The position numbers and the translations under genes are program-made. The notes under the pieces were generated by a model. It was not told the origin of the DNA, ran no database searches, and was given only the letters and a program-made list of their open reading frames with translations. A stretch of DNA of 22,811 bases from CAZCGA01 sp964498075 (GTDB lineage: Bacteria; Desulfobacterota; Binatia; HRBIN30): NCBI GenBank assembly GCA_964498075.1, contig CAZCGA010000108.1, positions 1 through 22,811 on the forward strand. Reading direction: 5' to 3'. Shown here piece after piece: positions 7,895 through 15,578 of this stretch. How positions within the stretch are numbered: the stretch's first letter is position 1; every line of letters begins with the position of its first letter.

Positions 7895-8095
7895 GTGCAC
7901 GTGACCATCAACGGTGAGCCGCAGGCGATCGCCGATGGCGCGACGATCGCCCTTCTGATCCAACGCCTCGGGATCAACGGGCGTCGCATCGCCGTCGAAG
8001 TGAACCGCGAGATCATCGCCCGGGAGCAGTATCCGGCCCATACGCTGAGCGACGGCGACCAGGTGGAGATCGTGCATTTCGTGGGCGGAGGGTAA
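7895..8095 (+). CDS. thiS: Sulfur carrier protein ThiS
   Basis: A small ubiquitin-like protein that carries sulfur as a C-terminal thiocarboxylate to ThiG for thiazole formation. The 66 residues end in VEIVHFVGGG, with the obligatory terminal Gly-Gly, and the N-terminal VTINGEP strand is typical. The start is read as GTG at 7895; GTG at 7901 is a possible alternative that removes two residues. Neither has a Shine-Dalgarno sequence. The gene is 9 bases from thiG, and the GGAGGG at 8087-8092, in the last codons of thiS, may serve thiG. Activation by a ThiF-like adenylyltransferase is expected, but none is in the window. Confidence 0.93.
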   Translation: MHVTINGEPQAIADGATIALLIQRLGINGRRIAVEVNREIIAREQYPAHTLSDGDQVEIVHFVGGG

Positions 8096-8104
8096 CGACG
8101 AGAC

Positions 8105-8878
8105 ATGGCAGACTTCTTCGAGCTGGCCGGCAAGCGCTACCAATCACGATTGATCGTCGGCACCGGCAAGTACCGCGACTTCGCGGAGACCCGACGCGCC
8201 GTCGAAGCCTCCGGCGCCGAGATCGTCACCGTCGCGGTGCGCCGCGTGAACATCACCGATCCCGGCAAGGAAAACTTGCTCGACTTCCTCGACCCGGCGC
8301 GCTTCACGATCCTGCCGAACACTGCCGGCTGCTACACGGCCGAGGAAGCCATTCGCACTGCACGACTGGCGCGCGAGGCCGGCATCGGTACGCTCGTCAA
8401 GTTGGAAGTGATCGGCGATCAGAAGACGCTGTTTCCCGACGTGCCGGCAACCATCGAAGCCGCGCGGGTGTTGGTGCGCGAGGGCTTCGCCGTGCTGCCC
8501 TACATCAACGATGATCCGATCGCCGCCAAGAAGCTGGAGGAGATCGGGTGCGCCGCGGTGATGCCGCTGGCGGCGCCGATCGGCTCGGGCCTCGGCATCC
8601 GCAACCCGTACAACATCCGCATCATCTTGGAGCACAGCCGCGTGCCGGTCATCGTCGACGCCGGCGTCGGTACGGCGTCGGATGCCGCTGTCGCGATGGA
8701 GCTGGGGTGCGATGCGGTGCTGATGAACACGGCGATCGCCGGCGCCAAGGACCCGATCCTAATGGCCGACGCGATGCGCCTGGCGGTCGAAGCGGGACGC
8801 AAAGCGTTCCTGGCTGGGCGCATCCAACGCAAGCTCTACGCCACCGCCTCGAGCCCGATCGAAGGGTTGTTGGGATAG
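8105..8878 (+). CDS. thiG: Thiazole synthase ThiG
   Basis: Predicted to form the thiazole phosphate of thiamine from deoxyxylulose 5-phosphate, dehydroglycine and ThiS thiocarboxylate. The 257 residues have normal length for this (beta/alpha)8 barrel. Visible features are SRLIVGTGKY near 14-23, RRVNI at 46-50, the Schiff-base Lys99 in TLVKLEVIGD, LPYINDDP, PLAAPIGSGLGIRNP and the C-terminal phosphate-binding GVGTASDAAVAMELGCDAVLMNTAIA segment. The ATG at 8105 is preceded by GGAGGG 12 bases upstream, a somewhat long spacing. It is co-transcribed with thiS; thiE follows after a 98-base gap occupied by a hairpin repeat. Confidence 0.96.
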   Translation: MADFFELAGKRYQSRLIVGTGKYRDFAETRRAVEASGAEIVTVAVRRVNITDPGKENLLDFLDPARFTILPNTAGCYTAEEAIRTARLAREAGIGTLVKLEVIGDQKTLFPDVPATIEAARVLVREGFAVLPYINDDPIAAKKLEEIGCAAVMPLAAPIGSGLGIRNPYNIRIILEHSRVPVIVDAGVGTASDAAVAMELGCDAVLMNTAIAGAKDPILMADAMRLAVEAGRKAFLAGRIQRKLYATASSPIEGLLG

Positions 8879-8883
8879 CTGTC

Positions 8884-8989
8884 AGCGGTCAGCTCTCAGC
8901 TCCTTTGCTGCAAAGCCATCATCTGACTCTTTTCGCTGAAGGCTGACTGCTGATCGCTGACCGCTTCTTCCGGCCGATGGCTGACCGCT
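8884..8989. repeat. GCTGA-type inverted and direct repeat between thiG and thiE
   Basis: The gap begins 5 bases after the thiG stop with AGCGGTCAGC (8884-8893), the exact reverse complement of GCTGACCGCT at 8956-8965. Inside these arms CAGC (8897-8900) pairs with GCTG (8949-8952) across a symmetric 3-base internal loop, and a small hairpin CTTTG/CAAAG sits at 8903-8915. GCTGA-like words recur through the element. A second copy of GCTGACCGCT occurs at 8980-8989, already inside the thiE coding sequence. There is no trailing U-run, so this looks like a repeat element rather than a terminator. Confidence 0.85.
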
Positions 8990-9600
8990 GCGCCTTCCGT
9001 CTCTACCTCGTCACCGACCGCACCCAAACCCGCGGGCGTCCCTTGCTCGAGGTCATCGATCAAGCGCTGCAAGGTGGCGTCGATGCCGTGCAGTTGCGCG
9101 AGAAGAATCTCTCCGGTCGGGAGCTGGTTGATCTCGCACGTCGGTTACGCGCGCTGTGCAGTCGTCACGGGGCACGGTTGTTGATCAACGATCGGATCGA
9201 CGTGGCGCTGGCCGCCGGTGCCGACGGCGTGCACTTGCCGGTGAGCTCGTTCGCACCGGCCGACGCGCGGTGCCTGTTGGGTGCTGCGGCACTGATCGGG
9301 GCGTCGACGCACAGCGTCGCGGAAGCGCGGGCGGCGGCCGCAGGTGGCGCGGACTTCATCGTCTGCGGACCGGTCTTTGAGACGGCGTCGAAGCGGACAT
9401 TCGGCTCGCCACTCGGTGCGGACGTGCTGGCGGAGGTCACGCAGGCAGTCACGCTTCCGGTCTTCGCCATTGGCGGGATCACGGCGGATCGCGTTGCGGC
9501 CGTCCGCGCCCGCGGCGCGCACGGAGTCGCGGTGGTTTCCGCGATCCTCGCAGCCGCGGACCCGCGCGCCGCCGCGTCCGCCATACGAGCGCGCCTCTGA
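8977..9600 (+). CDS. thiE: Thiamine-phosphate synthase ThiE
   Basis: Predicted to join HMP-pyrophosphate and thiazole phosphate into thiamine phosphate. The 207-residue TIM barrel shows YLVTDR at 9-14, VQLREKNLSGRE, LLINDRIDVALAAGADGVHLP, IGASTHSVAEA, FIVCGPVFETASK and PVFAIGGI, all typical for the family. The ATG at 8977 puts YLVTDR at residue 9, as is normal, but no Shine-Dalgarno sequence precedes it. The first codons (ADRC) coincide with a copy of the GCTGACCGCT repeat found in the adjacent gap, so the extreme N-terminus may have been supplied by the repeat. It is the last recognisable thiamine gene; ThiC, ThiD, ThiF and ThiO are not in the window. Confidence 0.95.
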   Translation: MADRCAFRLYLVTDRTQTRGRPLLEVIDQALQGGVDAVQLREKNLSGRELVDLARRLRALCSRHGARLLINDRIDVALAAGADGVHLPVSSFAPADARCLLGAAALIGASTHSVAEARAAAAGGADFIVCGPVFETASKRTFGSPLGADVLAEVTQAVTLPVFAIGGITADRVAAVRARGAHGVAVVSAILAAADPRAAASAIRARL

Positions 9601-9632
9601 TCCAGCCCGGTTGACTTTCGGGAGTGGCCCTT

Positions 9633-9653
9633 CCATTTTGAGGCGCAAAATGG
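9633..9653. promoter_or_regulatory. Perfect palindrome covering the ATPase start codon
   Basis: CCATTTTG (9633-9640) and CAAAATGG (9646-9653) are perfect reverse complements separated by AGGCG. The ATG of the DUF4143 ATPase (9650-9652) lies in the right arm, and the GAGG that could act as its Shine-Dalgarno sequence (9640-9643) is largely in the loop. TTGACT at 9611-9616 could be a -35 element with a poor -10 overlapping the left arm. The site could be a DNA operator, an RNA hairpin gating translation, or both. Confidence 0.7.
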
Positions 9654-10843
9654 AATTCCTTCCCCGATTTTTCAGCGCGCCCAACGGCAGCTTCTTTCTC
9701 TTCGGTCCCCGCGGGACAGGCAAGTCGCTGTGGGCACAGACGACCTACCCCGACGCCTTGCGCGTCGACCTGCTGGATCCGCACGCCTTGCGCCACTACA
9801 GCGCGCGGCCCGAACGGCTGCGTGAGCTCCTCGATGCGCACCCGCATGCTCGCCAGGTCGTCATTGACGAGGTCCAGAAGGTTCCCGAGGTGCTGCCGGT
9901 GGTGCACGCCCTGATCGAAGAGCGCCGCCGCGTGCAGTTCATGCTCACCGGATCGAGCGCGCGCAAGCTGAAGCGCTCCGGCGTGGATCTGCTCGCCGGC
10001 CGCGCGGTGTGGCGCTCGCTCCATCCGTACATGGCGGCAGAGCTGGGGGCACGCTTCGATCTCGAGCGGGCGTTGCGCCACGGGCTTGTTCCCCTCGTGC
10101 TCGCCGCCGGCGATCCCGCGGATGTGCTGCGCACGTATGCGGCGCTCTATCTCCGCGAGGAGGTCCAGCTCGAAGGGCTGGTGCGCAACGTCGGTGTCTT
10201 CTCCCGCTTCCTCGAGTCGATCAGCTTTTCACACGGCTCGGTGGTGAACCTCAGCGCCGTCTCGCGCGACTGCCACGTCGAACGCAAGACGGTCGAAGGG
10301 TACGTTGGCATCCTGGAAGACTTGCTCCTCGCGTTCCGCTTGGACGTCTTCACGAAGCGAGCGCGACGGGCGGTCGTGGCGCACCCAAAGTTGTACCTGT
10401 TCGACACGGGGGTCTACCGCTCGCTGCGGGCGGCCGGGCCGTTGGATCGGCCGCAGGAGATCGAGGGGGCCGCACTCGAAGGGCTGGTGGCGCAGCACTT
10501 ACGGGCCTGGATCGCCTATCGGTCCGACGAGCACCAGCTCTACTTTTGGCGCACCCGTTCCGGAGTGGAGGTCGACTTCGTGGTCTACGGCACGACCGGG
10601 CTGTGGGCGCTGGAAGTGAAGAACTCGACGCGTGTGCGTCCAGAGGATCTGCGCGGCCTGGCCGCATTCCGACAGGACTACCCGCAGAGCCAGTGTCTGC
10701 TCCTCTATCGGGGGGCGGAACGGTTGGTGGTCGATCAGACCCTCTGCGTGCCGGTTGGCGAGTTCCTGCGGTCGCTGCGCCCCGACGGCCCCATCAGCGA
10801 GCCCAAACGGACGCGGCGGACGGCCACTGAAAGCGGTTTCTGA
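9650..10843 (+). CDS. DUF4143-type AAA ATPase with C-terminal PD-(D/E)XK-like domain
   Basis: A 397-residue cytoplasmic P-loop protein. The N-terminal AAA domain has Walker A GPRGTGKS at about 20-27, Walker B-type VVIDEVQ at about 72-78 and a sensor-like LTGSSARKL near 100-108. A winged-helix-like middle follows, and the C-terminal half carries the DUF4143 segment with SGVEVDFV...ALEVKNS, a PD-(D/E)XK nuclease-like pattern. The true role of this family is unresolved; some members are called toxin-antitoxin-like or mobile, without firm proof. The start was chosen at 9650 because MEFLPRFF is the usual N-terminus; the longer open frame overlaps thiE antisense to nothing known. It follows thiE by 49 bases, but a perfect palindrome at its start suggests its own control. 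The C-terminus ends within a repeat-like sequence at the stop codon. Confidence 0.9.
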   Translation: MEFLPRFFSAPNGSFFLFGPRGTGKSLWAQTTYPDALRVDLLDPHALRHYSARPERLRELLDAHPHARQVVIDEVQKVPEVLPVVHALIEERRRVQFMLTGSSARKLKRSGVDLLAGRAVWRSLHPYMAAELGARFDLERALRHGLVPLVLAAGDPADVLRTYAALYLREEVQLEGLVRNVGVFSRFLESISFSHGSVVNLSAVSRDCHVERKTVEGYVGILEDLLLAFRLDVFTKRARRAVVAHPKLYLFDTGVYRSLRAAGPLDRPQEIEGAALEGLVAQHLRAWIAYRSDEHQLYFWRTRSGVEVDFVVYGTTGLWALEVKNSTRVRPEDLRGLAAFRQDYPQSQCLLLYRGAERLVVDQTLCVPVGEFLRSLRPDGPISEPKRTRRTATESGF

Positions 10844-10868
10844 TTTCCGGTTACTGATCCTCGCTGAG
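10835..10868. repeat. Partial copy of the TTTCCGGTT repeat at the ATPase stop
   Basis: GGTTTCTGATTTCCGGTTAC begins inside the last codons and runs through the TGA stop (10841-10843) of the ATPase. The 10-mer ATTTCCGGTT at 10843-10852 is identical to 5091-5100 in the purH-purD hairpin, and the preceding bases are also similar. A small CCTC-GCT-GAGG hairpin follows at 10858-10868. The remainder of the 101-base convergent gap (to 10944) shows no clear terminator. Confidence 0.5.
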
Positions 10869-10944
10869 GCCTTCGTGGCCGCCTCTGTCGGGCAGGCATT
10901 GCTGTTTTGGTCCTTATCGCATCGGGGGGTCAGCCGGATAGGCG

Positions 10945-13900
10945 TCACGCGGTCGTCCACTCCACTGGACAGAGGCTGTAGGCGCCGCTCAGTCCCTTGA
11001 GCTCGGCCGATTGCGTCGCGCCGAAACGGAAGTCGCCGCTGCTGTGGATCAGCTCCCGCACCAACGACGACACCAAGATCTCGCCGCCGTTAGCCTGCGC
11101 GGCGATGCGCGCCGCGAGAATGACGTGCTTGCCGAAAAAGTCGGCGGCCTCCTTGATCACCTCGCCGGTGTGCACGCCGATGCGCACGCGGATCGGGTAC
11201 GCGGGCGCCGGCGTGTTGTGCGCGGCGAAGGCGCGCTGGATGGCGATGGCACAGTGCAGCGCGCGCCGGGCACTCTGGAAAGCGATCATGAATCCATCCC
11301 CCTGCGACTTGACCTCGAAGCCGCCGTGGGTGGCGACCTGTTCGCGGACGATGGCATTGTGGGCGCGCAGCAGCTCGAGCCAGCGCTGGTCGCCGACGCG
11401 CTCCGTCAGCGCGCTCGAGCCTTCGATGTCGCTGAAGAGGATGGTGACGGTGCCGTCGGGTGCAGCGTGCGAGCGCAGGTCGGGCTTACTCTGCTGGATC
11501 GACAAGGCGACCGCATGGATCGAGGTCTTGAAATCACTCGTGACGATGCCCTGCGTCCGCAGCTTCACGGCGAGCGCCTGCTCCACCAGCACCTTCATTC
11601 CGAGTGTCCGACCGATGTCGAGCGCGCGGTTGAGTAGCTCGAGCGCCTTGGCGCGATCGCCGCTGCTGTTGCGTGCCAACAGGAGCTCCGCGTAGTTCAC
11701 CTGCGTACGGGCGACAGCTTGCTGCATGCCCATGCGCGCATTCATCGCCAGCGCCGCCTCGAAGTGCTCGGCGGCGTCCGTGTGCCGTCCCAAGGCCGCC
11801 GCTAGCAGCCCGAGGTAGCGTGCAGCGGAACCGAGCGGCACCACCGGACCGATGGTGACGGTGAGCTGGGCAAACGGACGTAGCATCTCGTAGAGTGCCG
11901 GCGCGCGCTCGGCGTCGGCGAGTCTCGCGCAAGCTTCGGCCAGGAACGCCAAGCTGGAGAGCCACAGGAAGTTGCGCGGTAGCTCGCCGAAGTGGGCGAC
12001 AAGCTCCGCGAACTCAGCGCGCGCCTCTGCCTCGCGCCCCAGATCCAGGTAGAACCGGGCGCGCGCGCAGCGCAGGTTGGGCACGATCAACGGGTAAAGA
12101 TCGAGGCCCATCATGAAGGCCTCTTCCTCCTGATGGCGCCCCTGCTCTCGCAGCAGTAGAGACATCTGCACTCCGAAGACGAGCGCGGCGTTGCTGTTCT
12201 GGGCTTCCTGACCGAGCTGCAGCGCCTGCTGCGCCAGCGGTTCGACCTCCGCGAGGCAGCCGCGCATGAACGCGAGGAAGACACCTATGACAGGCACACT
12301 CCAGCGGTAGTAGGGCTGCCGCAGCTCGTCGGCCAGCCGCCGATGTCGCTCCGATTCACGCTGCGCTTGCACGACGTCGCCCCGCTCGCACAGGTCCCAG
12401 AGGCGAAACCCATACCCCTCGTACAGCAGGGCACGATCACCCGCCCGCTCCGCCAACTGGATGATCTCATCCGCCTGGGCGAGTCGCTCTGCGAGGTTCT
12501 CGGGCACCCACAGCGCCCAATGCGCGGCGCGCAAGGCATGCGCCAGCACGACCGGATCGCCCAGGCGCCGCGCCATCGCGACCGCCTCGCCGCACAGCGC
12601 TGCACGGCGTTCGTAGGGTGCGGCCAGCGTAATCTCTTCGGCCAAGCGCGCGAGAAGGCTGGCGCGCAACGTATGATCGCTGTTGCCGAGGCGTACCAAC
12701 GCCTCTTCGCACAGCCCGATCAACGTCTCATCCGGCTGCACGGCCGCGAACGCGAGCAGGCGGCCGCCGTACGCCAGCGCCGCGCGCGCCAACTCCTCGG
12801 CCGCGCCGAGGGAGCGGGCGAGGTCGGCCGCCTCCTTCGCGATTGCCTTGGCGCGGTCATACTCGCCGGCGCGCCAGAGCGCGTCGCTCAGCTTCAGCAG
12901 CAGCGCCGAGCGGCCTTGTTGCCCGCGTGCGTGCAGCTCCAACGCCTGCAGGCCCATCTCGTAATGGTGGACGGCCTGCTCATGCGCCATCAGCGCGGCG
13001 GCGCGATCGCCGGCCCGCACCGCGTAACCGATCGCCCGCTCGACGTCGCCCCCCTGCATCGCTTCGGAGAAATGATAGGCCAGCTCGGCCAGGTGTGGCT
13101 CTGGGTTCGCACCGTAGAGTTGCTCGAGGGCTTCGCCGATCTGCCGGTGTGAGCGCACCCGCCGCGTCGTGGTCAGCTCGCCGTAGAGGGTCTCGCGAAT
13201 CAGCGCGTGCGCGAAGATATAGCGACCGACAGCGCGCGGCACCTCGGCAATCACGCGGGCGGCCATCGCTTCTTCGAGCACGTCGATGAGCCGGTCGCTG
13301 GACAGCTCACTCACGCGCTCGAGCAGCTCCAACGAGAACTCGCGCCCGATCACGGAGGCCGTCGTCAGCACGCGGTTGCATTCGTCCGACAAGCGGTCGA
13401 GGCGCCGACTGATCACCTCGCGCACGCCCTGGGGGATGTCGACACTCCACGACTTGACCGTCTCGGGATGCACGAGGCGCCCGTCGCTCACCAGCAGGCG
13501 CACCACTTCGTTGACGAAAAAGGGATTGCCTTCGGTCTCCTTGTACACCGCCGCCACCAGCGTCTCGGGCGGCTTGCGCCCGGCGGTGATCTCGATGAAG
13601 CGGCCGACGTCGTGCTCGCTCAGGCCGCGCAGCACGATGCGCTGGGTGAGCTGCTCGCGCCCGAGCTCGCCCAGCGCTTGCGCCAGCGGGTGTTGCCGCC
13701 CCAGCTCGATGTCGCGGTAGGTGCCGATCACCAGCAGGCGCGCGCCGCGCAGCTCGCGCGCCAGAAACTGCAACAGCAGCAGCGACGGCTTGTCCGCCCA
13801 ATGCAGGTCGTCGAGCACGAGCACGAGTGCTTCGCTCTTCGAGGCGTTCTTGAGGAACGTCGTGATGCCGTCGAACAGCCGGAAGCGCGCCTGCTCGGGT

Positions 13901-15390
13901 TCGAGGGTCGGCGGCGGCGGCAGCCCCGGCAGGCGCTCGCGGACCTCAGACACAATCTGGCCGATATCGGCCGCGCCGGACCCCATCTCCGAGAGCAGCG
14001 CCTTGGGGTCGCGGTCGTGCACGTACGAGCGGATCGCTTGCACCCACGGCCAGTACGCCGGCGCGCCTTCGCCTTCGTAGCAGCGGCCCCACAGCACCTG
14101 TGCCTTGCGCAGCTGCGCATAGGTCATCAGCTCTTCGGCCGTGCGGGTCTTGCCGATGCCGGGTTCGCCGACCAGCATCAGCAGCCGGCCGCGGCCGGAG
14201 AGCGCGTCTTCGAGGCCGGCGCGCAACTCGTCCATCTCGTGCTCGCGGCCGACGAACACGCCGCCCGCCAGGCGGTCGAGCGGATTACTCGGCTCGGCCG
14301 TCACGCCGCGCGCCACGCCGCTGGCCGCCGCGGTGGTGATGGCTTGCAGCGCTTGGCGCACGACGGCGGCGCTCTCCGGCCGTTCCTCGGGCGCTTTGGC
14401 GAGCAACCGCAGCAGCAGCGCTTCGAGCGCCCGCGGCACCTCGGGGTTGTGCCACGACGGCGCCACCGGCGGCGTGTTGATGTGCTGCGAGATGATCGCG
14501 ACCGCGTCGTCTCCGAGAAACGGCGGGCGGCCGGTCAGCATCTCGTAGAGCATGGCGCCCAACGCGTAGAGATCGCTGCGCGCGTCGGGCTGACGTCCGA
14601 GCGCTTGCTCGGGCGGCATGTACGCGACCGTGCCGACCATCATGCCTTCGAGCGTCAATCGCGAGCGGTCAATGGCGACGGCGAGGCCGAAATCGCCCAG
14701 TTTCGCGGTGCCATCTTGAGTCAACCACACGTTGCCCGGCTTGAGGTCGCGATGGATGACGTTGCGGGTATGCGCGTGTTCGAGCGCCTGGCAGAGCTGA
14801 TCGGCGATACGCAAGCTGTGATCGAGCGGCAGACGATGCTGCTCGGTGCGTTGCAGCAGCTCATCGACCGAGCCCCCAGGCATGAATTGGCTGACGATGT
14901 ACGGCCGGTGGTCCTCGTCGCCGATGTCGTGCACGGTGACGATGTGCGGGTGATCGCCGAGCCGGCCCATCGCCTGGGCTTCGCGCCGCACGCGCGCCAG
15001 CCCGCTCTCATCGAGGCCCTCGGTCTTGATCAGCGCAAAGGCGACGTCGCGATCCAGACGCGTGTCATGGGCGAGATAGACCCGCTTGCGCGAGCCTTCG
15101 CCGAGCAAGCGCTGCACGGCATAGCGGCCGGAGGCAAACGCAGCCGGGACAACTGGTGGCGGAAGTTTCGGTGGCGGCGCGGCGGTGCCGGCCGCAACTC
15201 CACCCGCATCGTGGTTGCGCGTGGCCGACGAGTCATCAAGTCGCTGGCCGCAGCCGTGGCAGAATTTTATACCCGCTGCGTTGCTGCGCCCGCACGCGGC
15301 GCACACAATCTCGCGCCGCAACGACTGCCCGCACTCCCCGCAGAACGTCGCATCGGCGGGATTCTCATGGCTGCAGGACGAACAGCGCAT
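10945..15390 (-). CDS. Zinc-ribbon / Ser-Thr kinase / STAND-type ATPase / TPR-like / class III nucleotide cyclase
   Basis: A 1,481-residue cytoplasmic signalling protein. In order: two CxxC zinc ribbons at 3-20 and 30-48; a Pro/Ala linker; a protein kinase (about 90-350) with glycine loop at 97-105, Lys122, catalytic HRDLKPGN at 213-220 and DFG at 233-235; an ATPase with Walker A GEPGIGKT at 408-415 and Walker B LVLVLDD at 522-528; about 500 residues of helical TPR-like repeats; and a class III cyclase from about 1313. The cyclase keeps both metal aspartates (1321 and 1365) and a substrate-type Lys1361, and the Arg at 1428, but the usual transition-state Asn is Ile1424. An ATG at 15432 could add 14 residues; 15390 is preferred because the zinc ribbon then starts at once and GGGAG lies 8 bases upstream. 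The kinase should be active; cyclase activity is uncertain. Confidence 0.92.
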   Translation of the reverse strand: MRCSSCSHENPADATFCGECGQSLRREIVCAACGRSNAAGIKFCHGCGQRLDDSSATRNHDAGGVAAGTAAPPPKLPPPVVPAAFASGRYAVQRLLGEGSRKRVYLAHDTRLDRDVAFALIKTEGLDESGLARVRREAQAMGRLGDHPHIVTVHDIGDEDHRPYIVSQFMPGGSVDELLQRTEQHRLPLDHSLRIADQLCQALEHAHTRNVIHRDLKPGNVWLTQDGTAKLGDFGLAVAIDRSRLTLEGMMVGTVAYMPPEQALGRQPDARSDLYALGAMLYEMLTGRPPFLGDDAVAIISQHINTPPVAPSWHNPEVPRALEALLLRLLAKAPEERPESAAVVRQALQAITTAAASGVARGVTAEPSNPLDRLAGGVFVGREHEMDELRAGLEDALSGRGRLLMLVGEPGIGKTRTAEELMTYAQLRKAQVLWGRCYEGEGAPAYWPWVQAIRSYVHDRDPKALLSEMGSGAADIGQIVSEVRERLPGLPPPPTLEPEQARFRLFDGITTFLKNASKSEALVLVLDDLHWADKPSLLLLQFLARELRGARLLVIGTYRDIELGRQHPLAQALGELGREQLTQRIVLRGLSEHDVGRFIEITAGRKPPETLVAAVYKETEGNPFFVNEVVRLLVSDGRLVHPETVKSWSVDIPQGVREVISRRLDRLSDECNRVLTTASVIGREFSLELLERVSELSSDRLIDVLEEAMAARVIAEVPRAVGRYIFAHALIRETLYGELTTTRRVRSHRQIGEALEQLYGANPEPHLAELAYHFSEAMQGGDVERAIGYAVRAGDRAAALMAHEQAVHHYEMGLQALELHARGQQGRSALLLKLSDALWRAGEYDRAKAIAKEAADLARSLGAAEELARAALAYGGRLLAFAAVQPDETLIGLCEEALVRLGNSDHTLRASLLARLAEEITLAAPYERRAALCGEAVAMARRLGDPVVLAHALRAAHWALWVPENLAERLAQADEIIQLAERAGDRALLYEGYGFRLWDLCERGDVVQAQRESERHRRLADELRQPYYRWSVPVIGVFLAFMRGCLAEVEPLAQQALQLGQEAQNSNAALVFGVQMSLLLREQGRHQEEEAFMMGLDLYPLIVPNLRCARARFYLDLGREAEARAEFAELVAHFGELPRNFLWLSSLAFLAEACARLADAERAPALYEMLRPFAQLTVTIGPVVPLGSAARYLGLLAAALGRHTDAAEHFEAALAMNARMGMQQAVARTQVNYAELLLARNSSGDRAKALELLNRALDIGRTLGMKVLVEQALAVKLRTQGIVTSDFKTSIHAVALSIQQSKPDLRSHAAPDGTVTILFSDIEGSSALTERVGDQRWLELLRAHNAIVREQVATHGGFEVKSQGDGFMIAFQSARRALHCAIAIQRAFAAHNTPAPAYPIRVRIGVHTGEVIKEAADFFGKHVILAARIAAQANGGEILVSSLVRELIHSSGDFRFGATQSAELKGLSGAYSLCPVEWTTA

Positions 15391-15475
15391 TTCAAGGGCT
15401 CCCGCCGAACTTCCTCCAGCGAACTTCCCCATCAGCCCCTAGTTTCAAGGGCTGAACACCCCGAACTTCCCATCA
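15390..15475. repeat. Two tandem direct repeats at the start of the kinase-cyclase gene
   Basis: TTTCAAGGGCT occurs at 15390-15400 and again at 15443-15453. In each copy it is followed by a variable stretch and then CGAACTTCCC(C)ATCA, ending at about 15434 and 15475. In the sense of the gene, both copies read GATGG(G)GAAGTTCG ... AGCCCTTGAAA, and the proximal copy ends at the preferred start codon. The copies are 53 bases apart. Confidence 0.75.
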
Positions 15476-15578
15476 TCCCGCGCTCCGTGGGGGGCCGAGA
15501 ACGGCGAGACGGGCTCGGACCAGCAGTGCTTTCATGTGTCTGTCCCTTCTGCCACCCTCGCTACCGAGGCACCCTCCC
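15476..15578. other. Gap between the propeller protein and the kinase-cyclase gene
   Basis: About 100 bases without a gene, which must include the 3' end of the propeller-protein transcript and probably the kinase-cyclase promoter. CCTCG-GTAG-CGAGG at about 15556-15569 forms a small hairpin just after the propeller-protein stop, but no U-run follows on the minus strand. No convincing promoter was seen. Confidence 0.4.

Noticed and set aside
8884..8989. CRISPR array between thiG and thiE
   Set aside because: The repeats are short, unevenly spaced and partly inverted, with no unique spacers of constant length and no cas genes.
9344..9649. N-terminal extension of the DUF4143 ATPase to 9344
   Set aside because: The extension is an out-of-frame reading of thiE, and the typical N-terminus begins at 9650.
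10844..10944. Bidirectional terminator between the ATPase and the kinase-cyclase gene
   Set aside because: Only short stems are present (CCTC/GAGG, GGCC/GGCC) and none is followed by a T-run on either strand.
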